The position numbers were made by a program, and so were the translations under genes. The notes below the pieces were generated by a model that was not told where the DNA came from, ran no database searches, and saw nothing but the letters and a program-made list of their open reading frames with translations. Positions 7,942 through 16,600 of a stretch of 64,000 nucleotides of DNA are shown in pieces. This DNA is from Archaeoglobus neptunius. GTDB lineage: Archaea; Halobacteriota; Archaeoglobi; Archaeoglobales; Archaeoglobaceae. Position 1 is the stretch's first letter. Every line of letters starts with the position of its first letter. The DNA is taken from the NCBI RefSeq assembly GCF_016757965.1, contig NZ_JAEKIW010000014.1, positions 1 to 64,000 of the forward strand, in the 5' to 3' direction.

Positions 7942-8502
7942 ATGAGACAAGTCTCTGTATTTCTATCTTTACTCTGTTTCGTTCTATCATTCTTGTTGGG
8001 TGTATACAGTGTGCTGGATTACAACGACAACATCCGTAAATTGGACAATTTGAACTTAGACATCCAGTATTCTGTAGCGAATCTAACGTTTGCATCTATC
8101 CTGAAAACAAATTTGGTCGTGATTGCCCAGTTGCTGGTGGGATCGTTTCTATTTGGCCTTACAACCTTTTTGAGTGTAGGGGTCAACGGATACCACTTAG
8201 GTAGCTATACAGCAACAGCAATTTTAAATAGATCGTTTGACAAATTTTTAGTTCTTACGATACCCCACGCCATCTTCGAAATCCCAGCCATAATAACAGC
8301 CGGCGCAGCGGGCTTCAAGATCCCATGCGAGATCATCCGCTATCTGCTTGGCAAAAAAGAGCGAATTCTAACAAAAGAAGACATCAAAGAATACCTAACC
8401 CTCGCTTTAATCTCTATCATCTTAATCGTAATAGCAGCTTGGGTCGAAGCTAACGTCACGCTGAGGATTGCCAAAACAATGCTTAAGACAAAAGGTATTT
8501 GA
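7942..8502 (+). CDS. SpoIIM / DUF95 family membrane protein
   Basis: This 186-residue protein has about five membrane segments. The family core is present: LGVYSVLDYND near the start, FLFGLTTFLSVGVNGYHLG in the middle, then LTIPHAIFEIPAIITAGAAG, which is the most conserved SpoIIM stretch (PHG/A-x-x-E-x-P-A). SpoIIM proteins act in sporulation in Firmicutes. In archaea and in circular-bacteriocin clusters, a DUF95 protein accompanies the peptide precursor. It is the last gene of the four-gene cluster starting at 7085, six bases after the previous stop. Confidence 0.8.
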   Translation: MRQVSVFLSLLCFVLSFLLGVYSVLDYNDNIRKLDNLNLDIQYSVANLTFASILKTNLVVIAQLLVGSFLFGLTTFLSVGVNGYHLGSYTATAILNRSFDKFLVLTIPHAIFEIPAIITAGAAGFKIPCEIIRYLLGKKERILTKEDIKEYLTLALISIILIVIAAWVEANVTLRIAKTMLKTKGI

Positions 8503-8524
8503 AGACTCGAATTGACTAACTAAC

Positions 8525-8719
8525 ATGGGTAAGGTAATAGAAGCCGTGTATGAAAAAGGAGTATTTAAGCCTCTTGAGAAAGTTGATTTAGATGAGGGAG
8601 TAACCGTAGAGATTGTGGTAAGGAGAAAAGCATCGAGGGGCTTATCAAAACTACTTGAGAAATACATCGTTAAATCAGATGTAGATTTAACGAAAGGATT
8701 AATAGAGGAAAGAAGATGA
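8525..8719 (+). CDS. AF2212-like antitoxin (DUF104)
   Basis: The 64-residue protein starts [20 protein letters not shown], the defining text of the AF2212-like DUF104 family, whose members are antitoxins of PIN-domain toxins in Archaeoglobus and other archaea. The N-terminal half forms the small beta-rich DNA-binding part. The basic C-terminal half (LIEERR) would wrap the toxin. Its stop overlaps the toxin start by ATGA at 8716-8719. The toxin behind it is frameshifted, so this antitoxin may now be an orphan. Confidence 0.85.
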   Translation: MGKVIEAVYEKGVFKPLEKVDLDEGVTVEIVVRRKASRGLSKLLEKYIVKSDVDLTKGLIEERR

Positions 8720-9149
8720 TAGTTTTAGATACATCAGTTTTTACGGATTATTTAGTCATATTTGACGAAAATCGACACCGAAAAGCTAAAGAATTCGTTG
8801 ACGAGTTATCCGAGCGTGATTATGTAATTTATGAGCCATTTTTGTTCGAAGTCGAGCTTGCAGGAGTATTGAGAAGGAAATACACTGAAAAGAAGACTCG
8901 TAAGTTGCTGAAAGACGTAAAGAGTAGGGTTGTAATTGTAGGTGAAACTTCTCTTCGCAGTATCGCTATAGATGTGGTCATTGCAGAGCTGTAGATTCTT
9001 ATTACATAGCAGTTGCAAAGCTCACGAATTCAATTCTGATAACGAACGACAGAATTATGGCGAATAATGCCAAAAAAGCCGGTATTGAAGCATATTATTT
9101 GATTGAAGAGTTTGATGAGGCGATAAGCAAAATAAAGAAGTTACAGTAG
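8716..9149 (+). pseudogene. VapC-type PIN-domain toxin, frameshifted
   Basis: The gene starts [16 protein letters not shown] with the first catalytic Asp (D5) and continues to IAIDVVIAEL, where a TAG stops it at 8992. The other frame, from about 8979, continues the family perfectly with HCRAVDSYYIAVAKLTNS and LITNDRIMANNAKKAG and ends at 9149. A single-base change around 8971-8981 therefore splits the toxin. The acidic residues in RAVDSYY and ITNDR, needed for PIN nuclease activity, are lost from the in-frame product. Either the toxin is dead or the base call is wrong. Confidence 0.75.
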
Positions 9150-9385
9150 CTTTAGGATTGACCAGACCTGATAGATTGCGAATAGTGCCGTGGGAATTAA
9201 AGCGGTGATGAAGGCTCTTCTCAGTTCAATTTCTCTCGCATGTCTGATTGTGAATGTCCGATGGTTAGGGACCAAGCTGTTATGGCGATATTAATAATTA
9301 GGTTTGAATAGATTAAATCCTTAGGGATGATGGAAAGCATTACCGTTTTCATGAGATTAGGATTTTGCTGGTGGTTGACTGAATG
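9141..9385 (-). pseudogene. Yip1-family membrane protein, C-terminal half, decayed
   Basis: Read leftward from the direct repeat at 9378-9385, the frame gives HSVNHQQNPNLMKTVMLSII, then PKDLIYSNLIINIAITAWSL. A one-base deletion near 9255 follows. The next frame gives FTIRHAREIELRRAFITALI and ends AIYQVWSILKLL with a stop at 9141-9143. The W-S-L ... HAR-x-x-E-x-R-x-AF-I text is the C-terminal signature of archaeal Yip1 proteins. It is the complement of the half at 6477-6782. Its end overlaps the end of the toxin gene on the other strand. Confidence 0.6.
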
Positions 9386-9393
9386 GCAAAAAC

Positions 9394-9401
9394 TTTAAAT
9401 A
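9394..9401 (+). promoter_or_regulatory. TATA box of the trp operon
   Basis: TTTAAATA lies with its centre about 26 bases before the trpC ATG at 9424. No ribosome site precedes that ATG. The trp transcript is therefore probably leaderless, and there is no room for a leader-peptide attenuator. The right-hand element repeat ends only eight bases upstream, so any upstream operator would be element-derived. Confidence 0.6.
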
Positions 9402-9423
9402 CAGCTTTCTTTATTCCTGAAAT

Positions 9424-10113
9424 ATGGGAACATACCTAAAATCAGGGTTTATTAATTCATTAAAGAGTGTAGTCAGTAGTGGAAGGAATGCAGTAATTGC
9501 TGAGATAAAGCCATACTCTCCCATACACGGTGACCTCATGAAGGGGAGGGATGTGGAAGACATTCTCCAGGCGTATTTTAATGCAGGGGCTGCGGCCATT
9601 TCTTATATCACAGCAGCAGATTTCGGTGGAAGTTTTGAAACTCTTCGCAAAATCTGCCATCTTTCAGAGTTACCAGTTTTGAGGAAGGACTTCATAAGGG
9701 ATGCTGCAGAAATTGAAAGAAGTGCCGGGGCTGATGTTTCCGCTCTTCTGCTTGTAGCCAGACATCTGAAGGACAGAACAGATGAGATGGTAGATTTATG
9801 CTTTGAACATGGAATTGAGCCGGTTGTGGAGGTTCATCATCCTGAAGACCTGCCGTTTGCCAGGAATGCGGATGTGGTTCTGATAAACAACAGAGATATA
9901 GACAGAATGGAAACCGACAGTGGCGATGTTAGCGTAACTGCAAGAATCGCTCAGAGAATAAACTGCTTCAAGATAAGTGGAAGTGGGATAGGCAGTATAG
10001 AAGACCTGCTCTTTGTCTTGAACTACGCAGATGCGGCCCTCATTGGAACGGCTTTCATGATGGCAGATGACACTGAACGCTTTGTTAGAGCTTTTGTGGA
10101 GGCGAAACGATGA
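9424..10113 (+). CDS. trpC: Indole-3-glycerol-phosphate synthase
   Basis: A 229-residue TIM-barrel enzyme that closes the indole ring from carboxyphenylamino-deoxyribulose phosphate. Diagnostic stretches are VIAEIKPYSPIHGD (Lys and Ser at the phosphate end), VLRKDFIRD with the catalytic Lys, EPVVEVHHPED, VLINNRDID and the phosphate loop SGSGIGS. It is shorter than bacterial TrpC (about 260) because the N-terminal helix is short, which is common in archaea. It opens the seven-gene trp operon and overlaps trpD by ATGA. Confidence 0.93.
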   Translation: MGTYLKSGFINSLKSVVSSGRNAVIAEIKPYSPIHGDLMKGRDVEDILQAYFNAGAAAISYITAADFGGSFETLRKICHLSELPVLRKDFIRDAAEIERSAGADVSALLLVARHLKDRTDEMVDLCFEHGIEPVVEVHHPEDLPFARNADVVLINNRDIDRMETDSGDVSVTARIAQRINCFKISGSGIGSIEDLLFVLNYADAALIGTAFMMADDTERFVRAFVEAKR

Positions 10114-11072
10114 TCGAGGTTGCTTTTAAAAAGTTGGATTTTGATTCCGCATACAATCTGGCAAGGGAGTTGCCGAATCTCAGTGAGGTGGAAATTGCAG
10201 CGATTCTCGGGGCAATTGAGGCGAAGGGTTATGATGGTGAGGCGATAGCTGGATTCGCAAGCGGGGTTGTTGAACACTCATCAGTTGATCTTGGAATAGT
10301 CGCAGACACCTGCGGGACGGGGGGCGATAGGGCAGAAACGATAAATGTCAGCACGGCTGTGGCAATCGCCCTCTCCACTCTGCATCCGGTTGCCAAGCAT
10401 GGCAACAGGTCTGTGAGCTCTAAAAGCGGTTCTGCAGACGTTCTGGAAGCTATGGGGGTAAAAATTGAAATGGAACCAGATTTTGCAAGAAAAATGGTTG
10501 ACGAGTCAGGATTTGCGTTTCTTTTTGCTCCCCTATACCACAAAGCCTTTTTGAGGGTGGCCTCGGTCAGAAAGAGACTCGGGATCAGAACAATTTTCAA
10601 CGTAATCGGTCCACTGTCCAACCCCGCAAAACCTGCTTATCAGACTGTAGGTGTTTCAGGTGAAGATCTGATTGATCCGGTTGCAGAAGCAGTCGAACTG
10701 ATGGAGAGAAGGGTTGTGGTTCTTCATGGATCCGGGATGGATGAAGTGAACCCATCTGGTGAGACGAAAGTTGCAATCGTTGACGGTGGCGTTGACAAAC
10801 TAACCCTCACACCGGAGGACTTTGGGGTTGAAAGACAGAGAATAGTACGTTGCAAATCACCGGAGGAATCGGCTGAAAGAATCAGGAGCGTTTTTCAGGG
10901 TACCGGACTCGAAGAAGACAGGATTTTCATAGCGATAAACTTCTCCATCGCAATGTATTCACTTGGATTTGAGGATTTGAAAGAGAACGTGGAGATTTTT
11001 AACGAAAAGCTAGAGAGCGGAGACTTTGCCAGGAAACTGGAGGAGATAATATGCAGAAGCATGAATATGTAA
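10110..11072 (+). CDS. trpD: Anthranilate phosphoribosyltransferase
   Basis: This 320-residue enzyme joins anthranilate to PRPP. The PRPP loop DTCGTGGDRAETINVST is at about residue 64, followed by KHGNRSVSSKSGSADVLEA, FAPLYHKAF and RTIFNVIGPLSNP, all standard TrpD landmarks. The length is slightly shorter than bacterial forms (about 335-340). It overlaps trpC by four bases. Its last 22 bases overlap trpE, whose ribosome site GGAGGAGAT lies inside trpD. Confidence 0.95.
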   Translation: MIEVAFKKLDFDSAYNLARELPNLSEVEIAAILGAIEAKGYDGEAIAGFASGVVEHSSVDLGIVADTCGTGGDRAETINVSTAVAIALSTLHPVAKHGNRSVSSKSGSADVLEAMGVKIEMEPDFARKMVDESGFAFLFAPLYHKAFLRVASVRKRLGIRTIFNVIGPLSNPAKPAYQTVGVSGEDLIDPVAEAVELMERRVVVLHGSGMDEVNPSGETKVAIVDGGVDKLTLTPEDFGVERQRIVRCKSPEESAERIRSVFQGTGLEEDRIFIAINFSIAMYSLGFEDLKENVEIFNEKLESGDFARKLEEIICRSMNM

Positions 11073-12286
11073 GCCCGGTCAAACTTTATGCTGCTATCAG
11101 AGATGAGAGCTATCCCTTTATTCTTGAGTCTGCAGAAAAGAGCGGAAGAGCGAGGCATACGTACATCTCGTTCAATCCCCTCTACACTGTCGAGATTAAC
11201 AGCAGGACCAGAGTTGACGGGCAGATAATATCGAAAATCTCCGACCCCTTCGATGCGCTGAAGGAAATACATGTCAGGGGATTTCTGGTCGGATATATCG
11301 CTTATGATGCTGTGAATAACTACATTGGTAGGGATATTCAGGATGCTTCAGTATTTGGCTGTTATGATTCCTACTTCGTTTATGATCACTATTTGCGTAA
11401 GCTCTTCAGCGTTAACGTTGAAAATGCAGACAAAATAGTCGAAAGGGCAAAGAGAACCGAGATCGAAAGGGGCGAAGCCGGATCAGAGATCGTGAAGGCG
11501 GGGGACAGGGATGAGTTTATAAGGATGGTGGAAAAGGGAAAGGAGCAGATTTTTGAGGGCGAGGTGTATCAGATAGTTCTTTCCAGAGAGTATGTTGTAA
11601 GTACCGACCTTGATCCATTCCAGATTTACCTGAATTTGAGAGAAACCAATCCGAGCCCCTATATGTTTCTGCTGGAGTTCAAAAAATCCCTCATTGGTTC
11701 GAGTCCGGAAACTATGGGGAGGGTTGAGGGCAGAACTTTCATCATCAATCCGATTGCCGGTACAGCAAGAAGAGTTGAAGGGAGGGAGAAGGAGATTGCA
11801 AAAAAGCTTCTCAGCGACGAGAAGGAGAGGGCAGAACACGTCATGCTTGTTGATCTCGCAAGAAACGACGTTAGAAAAGTGTGCAGGCCGGGAAGTGTTA
11901 GGGTTTCGAAGTTCATGGAGGTTGTGAGCTATCCGAGCGTACTCCACATCGAAAGTGAGGTTGTGGGCGAGCTTAAGGCCGGACTGTCACATTTTGATGC
12001 GATGAAGGCTGCCTTTCCCGCCGGAACTGTAACGGGAGCACCGAAACTGCGGGCAATAGAGCTGATTGATGAGATTGAAAGGGACAGAAGGGGGGTTTAT
12101 GCAGGAGCTGTGGGCTACTTTTCCGAAAACGTGTCCGATCTGGCCATTGCGATAAGAATGGTGGAATACGACAGGAAGTGCAGGGTTAGAGCAGGGGCCG
12201 GGATAGTTGCGGATTCCATACCGGAAAGTGAGTTCATGGAGACTGAAAACAAGATTGCAAGAGTTCTGAAGGCGGTGGGATTATGA
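11051..12286 (+). CDS. trpE: Anthranilate synthase component I
   Basis: This 411-residue chorismate-using subunit makes anthranilate with ammonia delivered by TrpG. The N-terminal regulatory text FILESAEKSGRARHTYI contains the LLES-type tryptophan-binding motif for feedback inhibition. The catalytic part shows IFEGEVYQIVLSREY, PSPYMFLLE, GSSPETM, NPIAGTARR and FPAGTVTGAPKLRAIELI. It overlaps trpD by 22 bases and trpG by ATGA. Feedback control at the protein level looks intact. Confidence 0.95.
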   Translation: MQKHEYVSPVKLYAAIRDESYPFILESAEKSGRARHTYISFNPLYTVEINSRTRVDGQIISKISDPFDALKEIHVRGFLVGYIAYDAVNNYIGRDIQDASVFGCYDSYFVYDHYLRKLFSVNVENADKIVERAKRTEIERGEAGSEIVKAGDRDEFIRMVEKGKEQIFEGEVYQIVLSREYVVSTDLDPFQIYLNLRETNPSPYMFLLEFKKSLIGSSPETMGRVEGRTFIINPIAGTARRVEGREKEIAKKLLSDEKERAEHVMLVDLARNDVRKVCRPGSVRVSKFMEVVSYPSVLHIESEVVGELKAGLSHFDAMKAAFPAGTVTGAPKLRAIELIDEIERDRRGVYAGAVGYFSENVSDLAIAIRMVEYDRKCRVRAGAGIVADSIPESEFMETENKIARVLKAVGL

Positions 12287-12819
12287 TAGTGATTGTTGAC
12301 TGCAAGGACTCTTTTGTCTACAATTTGGTGGAGTACGTATCCCTTTTTGACAGAGTTAGGGTGGTTGACAGGGATAATGCAAGAAATATTGAGAAGATGA
12401 ATTTTGACGGCATCATCATTTCTCCCGGTCCGGGCAAGCCTGACAGGAGTCTTGAATTCATTTTTGACTACAACGTGCCGATTCTCGGAGTCTGCCTGGG
12501 CCATCAGATGATAGCGGAGATTTTTGGTGGTGAGGTTGGGAAAGTAAAGCCAGTTCATGGAAAGACCTCCGTGGTTAGACACAATTCGGAAGGCATCTTC
12601 AAGGGTGTGAGAAACCCGATGAGAGCTGGCAGATATCACTCCCTCGCCGTCATAAAACCTCCTGACGGATTTGAGGTTACGGCGGTGAGCGAGGATGGGG
12701 TGATTATGGGGTTGAGGAGGGGCAGCATATATGGAATCCAGTTTCATCCCGAAAGCGTGCTGACTGAGGACGGGTTGAGGATAGTCAGAAATTTCGTGGG
12801 GATGTGTCATGATCGTTAA
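12283..12819 (+). CDS. trpG: Anthranilate synthase glutamine amidotransferase component II
   Basis: This 178-residue class I amidotransferase releases ammonia from glutamine for TrpE. The catalytic triad is visible: Cys in [12 protein letters not shown] and His-Glu in [10 protein letters not shown]. The oxyanion region is [11 protein letters not shown]. It is a stand-alone subunit not fused to TrpE or TrpD, and it overlaps trpE by four bases and trpF by eleven. TrpG can be shared with folate synthesis in some organisms, but its place in the operon supports the tryptophan role. Confidence 0.95.
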   Translation: MIVIVDCKDSFVYNLVEYVSLFDRVRVVDRDNARNIEKMNFDGIIISPGPGKPDRSLEFIFDYNVPILGVCLGHQMIAEIFGGEVGKVKPVHGKTSVVRHNSEGIFKGVRNPMRAGRYHSLAVIKPPDGFEVTAVSEDGVIMGLRRGSIYGIQFHPESVLTEDGLRIVRNFVGMCHDR

Positions 12820-13408
12820 AATTTGTGGGGTCAGAAGTATTGAGGAGCTTGAGGTTGTGGAAAGGTATGCGGATGTAACTGGAGTCGTGGTTAGGAGTAA
12901 CTCTAAGAGGTGTGTTGACCTTAAAAAGGCGAGAGAAATAATATCGTCTGCCTCAATTCCTGTTTTTGCAGTATCCACAGCTTCCAGCCTTGAAGAGTGG
13001 ATGGAGGTGGTATCCAAGTTGGAGTGCGGGCTGGTTCAGGTTCACTCTCCCATGCTCGTTGAGGATTTTGAGAGGTTGAAGGAGCACGTTAGGGTTATGA
13101 AGGCGTTTATCGTTGGTGACAGCCCTGGTAGGGTGATTCAGGAGATAGAATCGTATTCTCCCCATTTCATTCTCCTCGACTCCGGATGCGGGAGTGGTGT
13201 GGTCCACGACTGGAGCGTGAGCAGAGAGGTAGCAAAGAGATACGGAGTTTTCCTGGCCGGAGGGCTAAATCCCGGAAATGTTGAGGAGGCAATAAGGGAA
13301 GTGAACCCTATTGGTGTTGATGTGTCGTCTGGTGTCGAGGAGAATGGTGTAAAATCCGAAATTCTCGTTAGAGAGTTTGTTAGGAGGGCAAAAAATGAAG
13401 TTTGGTGA
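12809..13408 (+). CDS. trpF: Phosphoribosylanthranilate isomerase
   Basis: A 199-residue TIM-barrel isomerase. [20 protein letters not shown] carries the KICG motif with the catalytic Cys, and the C-terminal phosphate site is [14 protein letters not shown] and [15 protein letters not shown]. The general-acid Asp is in [11 protein letters not shown]. The sequence is more divergent than other genes of the operon, but all key motifs remain. It overlaps trpG, and the trpB start lies within its last codons. Confidence 0.93.
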   Translation: MIVKICGVRSIEELEVVERYADVTGVVVRSNSKRCVDLKKAREIISSASIPVFAVSTASSLEEWMEVVSKLECGLVQVHSPMLVEDFERLKEHVRVMKAFIVGDSPGRVIQEIESYSPHFILLDSGCGSGVVHDWSVSREVAKRYGVFLAGGLNPGNVEEAIREVNPIGVDVSSGVEENGVKSEILVREFVRRAKNEVW

Positions 13409-14552
13409 GTTCGGTGGTAGATACGTACCTGAAGTCCTGGTTCCTCCACTTGAAGAACTCGAAAAGGCTTACAGTGAGCTTAAGAATGACGATGGGTTCA
13501 GAAATGAGCTTGAGTACTATCTCAAGAACTATGCAGGAAGACCCACTCCCCTGTATTTTGCAGCCAATCTTAGCAGAGAGGTTGGAGCAAGAATTTACCT
13601 GAAAAGAGAGGATCTGCTTCATGGTGGAGCACACAAGATTAACAATACAATTGGTCAGGCTCTACTTGCGAAGTTTATGGGGAAAACCAGGGTAATAGCT
13701 GAGACAGGGGCAGGGCAGCACGGGGTTGCAACGGCAATGGCTGCTGCACTGCTCGGTCTTGATGCTGAGATTTACATGGGTGCAGAGGATTACGAGAGGC
13801 AGAAGATGAATGTGTTCAGGATGCGGCTGCTGGGGGCGAAGGTAACTGCTGTTGAGAGCGGTAGCAGGACTCTGAAGGATGCCATAAACGAGGCTTTGAG
13901 AGACTGGGTTGAGAGTTTTGAGAACACTCATTACCTGATTGGCTCAGTAGTTGGACCGCATCCCTTTCCCACGATCGTCAGGGACTTCCAGTCCGTGATA
14001 GGTGTTGAAACAAAAAAACAGGTGATTGAGGCGGAGAGCAGGCTGCCGGATGCGATTGTCGCATGTGTTGGCGGTGGCAGCAATGCAATGGGAATCTTCC
14101 ATCCCTTTTTGAGTGATGGGGATGTAAGACTGATAGGCGTGGAAGCTGCCGGTGAGGGCATAGAGACGGGCAGACATTCAGCCTCCCTGAGTGCGGGAAG
14201 CAAGGGCGTGCTGCACGGAATGCTGTCCTACTTTTTGCAGGATGAGAGGGGGATGATGCTCGACACGCACAGCATTTCTGCCGGGTTGGATTATCCGGGA
14301 GTGGGACCTGAGCATGCATATCTCAAGAAGATTGGCAGGTGTGAGTACGTTGCTGTGAAAGACGACGAGGCGTTGAAGGCCTTCATGATGCTTTCGAAAC
14401 TCGAGGGGATAATCCCAGCTCTCGAATCTGCGCACGCAATTGCCTACGCAATAAAGATGGCCTCAGAAATGAGCAGGGATGACGTTATAGTGGTCAATCT
14501 TTCAGGGAGAGGGGACAAGGATATGGGAATCGTGATGGAGAGGATAGCATGA
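13395..14552 (+). CDS. trpB: Tryptophan synthase beta subunit
   Basis: This 385-residue PLP enzyme condenses indole and serine. The PLP Lys is in [32 protein letters not shown] has the catalytic Glu; the phosphate loop is GGGSNAMG; and the C-terminus has [11 protein letters not shown]. It is the TrpB1 type that pairs with TrpA. The ATG at 13395 has the ribosome site AGGAGGG. An upstream TTG at 13377 is unlikely. It overlaps trpA by ATGA. Confidence 0.96.
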   Translation: MKFGEFGGRYVPEVLVPPLEELEKAYSELKNDDGFRNELEYYLKNYAGRPTPLYFAANLSREVGARIYLKREDLLHGGAHKINNTIGQALLAKFMGKTRVIAETGAGQHGVATAMAAALLGLDAEIYMGAEDYERQKMNVFRMRLLGAKVTAVESGSRTLKDAINEALRDWVESFENTHYLIGSVVGPHPFPTIVRDFQSVIGVETKKQVIEAESRLPDAIVACVGGGSNAMGIFHPFLSDGDVRLIGVEAAGEGIETGRHSASLSAGSKGVLHGMLSYFLQDERGMMLDTHSISAGLDYPGVGPEHAYLKKIGRCEYVAVKDDEALKAFMMLSKLEGIIPALESAHAIAYAIKMASEMSRDDVIVVNLSGRGDKDMGIVMERIA

Positions 14553-15295
14553 TCAGCAAATCTCTGGTTGTTTTCTTCACCGCAAGCTATCCCACGCCGG
14601 AAATGACGGTGGAGTTCATGCTCTGCTCGGCTGAGGCTGGAGCTGACGTCATAGAGCTCGGAATTCCCTTCAGCGATCCGGTTGCTGATGGTAAGACGAT
14701 TCAGGAGTCCTATATCAGGGCGCTCAGAAATTTTAGGGTTGAGCAGGTTTTTGAGATAGTCAGAGGCTTCAGGAAGGAGTGTGAAAAGCCAGTGGTGATA
14801 ATGAGCTACTATAACCCGATTTACAGAAAAGGTGTTGGAGAATTCGTGGAGACGGCTTTCGAGAGCGGTGCTGATGCCATGCTAGTCGTCGATCTGCCCT
14901 ACGACGAGGCTGAGGAGTTCATAGAGATTTGCAGTAAAGTGGGAATGGGAAACGTGTTTCTTGCCGCACCCAACACTCCAGAAGATAGACTCAGGGCAAT
15001 GGATGAGCTTTCGACATTCATATATCTGGTCTCAACATATGGTGTCACAGGAGAGAGGGATGAGATATCTCCTCTCGCCTTTAAAGCTTTGAAGAGGGTC
15101 AAGTCAATCTGCAGAAGTCCAGTAGCGGTTGGTTTCGGCGTTTCAAGGCCGGAGCACGTAAGACAGCTCACGGATGCTGGAGCTGATGGAGTTGTCGTTG
15201 GAAGTGCCTTCGTAAGGCTGATAAACGAAAAGGGTGGGGATGCAGTTGAAGACATCAGAAATCTAACGGAGAGGTTGAGGAGTGGTTTGGGGTAA
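14549..15295 (+). CDS. trpA: Tryptophan synthase alpha subunit
   Basis: A 248-residue TIM-barrel enzyme that cleaves indole-glycerol phosphate to indole and glyceraldehyde-3-phosphate. The catalytic Glu and Asp are in [18 protein letters not shown]. The loop-6 region reads [12 protein letters not shown], and the phosphate site is [10 protein letters not shown] and VVGSAFV. It is the last trp gene. T-rich DNA (TTTAATTTTTTACC, 15301-15314) behind the stop would serve as terminator. Confidence 0.95.
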   Translation: MISKSLVVFFTASYPTPEMTVEFMLCSAEAGADVIELGIPFSDPVADGKTIQESYIRALRNFRVEQVFEIVRGFRKECEKPVVIMSYYNPIYRKGVGEFVETAFESGADAMLVVDLPYDEAEEFIEICSKVGMGNVFLAAPNTPEDRLRAMDELSTFIYLVSTYGVTGERDEISPLAFKALKRVKSICRSPVAVGFGVSRPEHVRQLTDAGADGVVVGSAFVRLINEKGGDAVEDIRNLTERLRSGLG

Positions 15296-15300
15296 ACACC

Positions 15301-15314
15301 TTTAATTTTTTACC
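15301..15314 (+). terminator. Oligo-T terminator of the trp operon
   Basis: TTTAATTTTTTACC lies just after the trpA stop and before the separate cetZ promoter. Confidence 0.4.
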
Positions 15315-15380
15315 TTCTCCGGAATTGTTTCGTGGGATTTATTCGGGATTTCGTCACCGGTCTTTTCTGGTGGAAAAAGG

Positions 15381-15388
15381 TTTAAATA
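15381..15388 (+). promoter_or_regulatory. TATA box of cetZ
   Basis: TTTAAATA is preceded by a purine-rich BRE-like stretch (AAAAAGG). Transcription would begin near 15407, giving a short leader with the ribosome site GGAGAGGTGAT before the ATG at 15425. Confidence 0.6.
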
Positions 15389-15424
15389 AAAAGTGGATTT
15401 AATCTTAGCGGAGAGGTGATATAA

Positions 15425-16600
15425 ATGAGATTCTTCATCATCGGCTTCGGACAGGCAGGAGGCAAGATACTCGACCTGTTTATTGAAAATGAAAAGAGGA
15501 GAGGCTCAAACATCAGGATGAGATGGTTAGCTGTAAACTCAGCAAGGACTGATCTGATGGGGTTGAAACATGTTCCCGTTCAGGATCGCATTCTCATCGG
15601 CCAAACAATTGTTAAAGGACATGGTGTTGGTACTGACAACAAGCTGGGTGCCAGGGTGGCTCAGGAGGACATAGAAAATATCCTCAATGCTATAGATGAA
15701 AGGGGTACCCATGATATGGATGCTTTTCTGATAATTGCAGGGCTTGGTGGTGGTACGGGAAGTGGAGGAGCACCTGTTTTGGCCAAATATCTTTCTGAAA
15801 TGTATTCTGAGCCCGTGTACGCAGTAGGAATTCTTCCAGCACCAGAAGAGGGTAAGCTCTACTCATTAAATGCTGCGCGCAGCATGATATCAATTTTAAA
15901 GTATGTTGACAACCTGATTCTCGTTGACAACGGTGCCTGGAAGTTTGAGGGAACAAGCCTGAGAGAGTCCTTTGCGAAGATAAATGAGGAAATAGTGAGG
16001 AGACTTGCAATTCTGGCCAGGGCCGGTGAACCCATAGAGGAGGACATTGTTGGAGAGATGGTTGTTGACAGCAGTGAAGTCGTCAACACCCTGAGAGGTG
16101 GGGGAATCTCGTCAATCGGCTATGCCACCACTCTTGCTCAGGTTGCCGAGAAAAAGAAAAAAGGATTTAGACTCTTTGGACGAAAAGAAGAGGAAGAAAT
16201 TGAGGCGCTGGAAAACGACAAGCCCATGAAAATTGCGACACTGGTCAGAAGGGCAGCACTTGGAAGATTGACGATTCCGTGCAATATAAGGAGTGCGGAA
16301 AGGGCACTGGTCCTCGTTGCAGGTCCACCCGAGCATCTGGACAGAAAAGGGCTCGAGAAAGCCAAGATATGGCTTGAAGAGCAGATAGCCGGAGTTGAGG
16401 TCAGGGCGGGAGACTATCCGACCAGAAAAACAAAGTACGTGGCGGCACTCGTGGTTCTTGCGAATGTAACTGACATACCAAGAGTGAAGGAATTGCAGAG
16501 ACTCGCCGCAGAAGCCAAGGAAGAGGCTGAAGAAGCTGAGAGAATGAGAATGACCAAAACACTGGAACTGTTTGATGAAGACATCGAGCCACTGATCTGA
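15425..16600 (+). CDS. cetZ: CetZ, tubulin/FtsZ-superfamily GTPase
   Basis: This 391-residue cytoskeletal GTPase is of the archaeal CetZ group, which controls cell shape and motility in haloarchaea rather than division. N-terminal MRFFIIGFGQAGGKILDLFI is the first nucleotide loop, and the tubulin signature is IAGLGGGTGSGGAPVLAKYL at about residue 100. A basic/acidic insert (KKKKGFRLFGRKEEEEIE) lies near residue 245. The C-terminus ends in a charged helix (KEEAEEAERMRMTK). The CetZ rather than FtsZ assignment rests on the N-terminus and the missing FtsZ C-terminal peptide. The stop overlaps the ubiX start by one base. Confidence 0.85.
   Translation: MRFFIIGFGQAGGKILDLFIENEKRRGSNIRMRWLAVNSARTDLMGLKHVPVQDRILIGQTIVKGHGVGTDNKLGARVAQEDIENILNAIDERGTHDMDAFLIIAGLGGGTGSGGAPVLAKYLSEMYSEPVYAVGILPAPEEGKLYSLNAARSMISILKYVDNLILVDNGAWKFEGTSLRESFAKINEEIVRRLAILARAGEPIEEDIVGEMVVDSSEVVNTLRGGGISSIGYATTLAQVAEKKKKGFRLFGRKEEEEIEALENDKPMKIATLVRRAALGRLTIPCNIRSAERALVLVAGPPEHLDRKGLEKAKIWLEEQIAGVEVRAGDYPTRKTKYVAALVVLANVTDIPRVKELQRLAAEAKEEAEEAERMRMTKTLELFDEDIEPLI

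Larger units (their letters stand above)
6502..9385. mobile_element. Putative integrated circular element, about 2.9 kb, flanked by ACTGAATG
   Basis: ACTGAATG occurs at 6502-6509 and 9378-9385. Read on the minus strand, the left copy ends the first half of a Yip1-family gene and the right copy begins its second half. Both are in the same frame over CAT TCA GT, and joining the two ends rebuilds one continuous protein (ITQLHSV joined to NHQQNPNLMKTV). This order, N-half left and C-half right for a minus-strand gene, is the circular permutation expected from integration of a circle. The interior holds toxin and antitoxin genes and a bacteriocin-like cluster and is visibly A+T-richer. No integrase or transposase is seen. 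A degraded tandem duplication is the alternative. Confidence 0.45.

Noticed and set aside
6502-9385. Insertion sequence
   Set aside because: No transposase frame and no terminal inverted repeats were seen; only the 8-bp direct repeat and the permuted Yip1 halves.
9386-9423. Trp leader or attenuator before trpC
   Set aside because: The TATA box lies only about 26 bases from the ATG, leaving no leader RNA.
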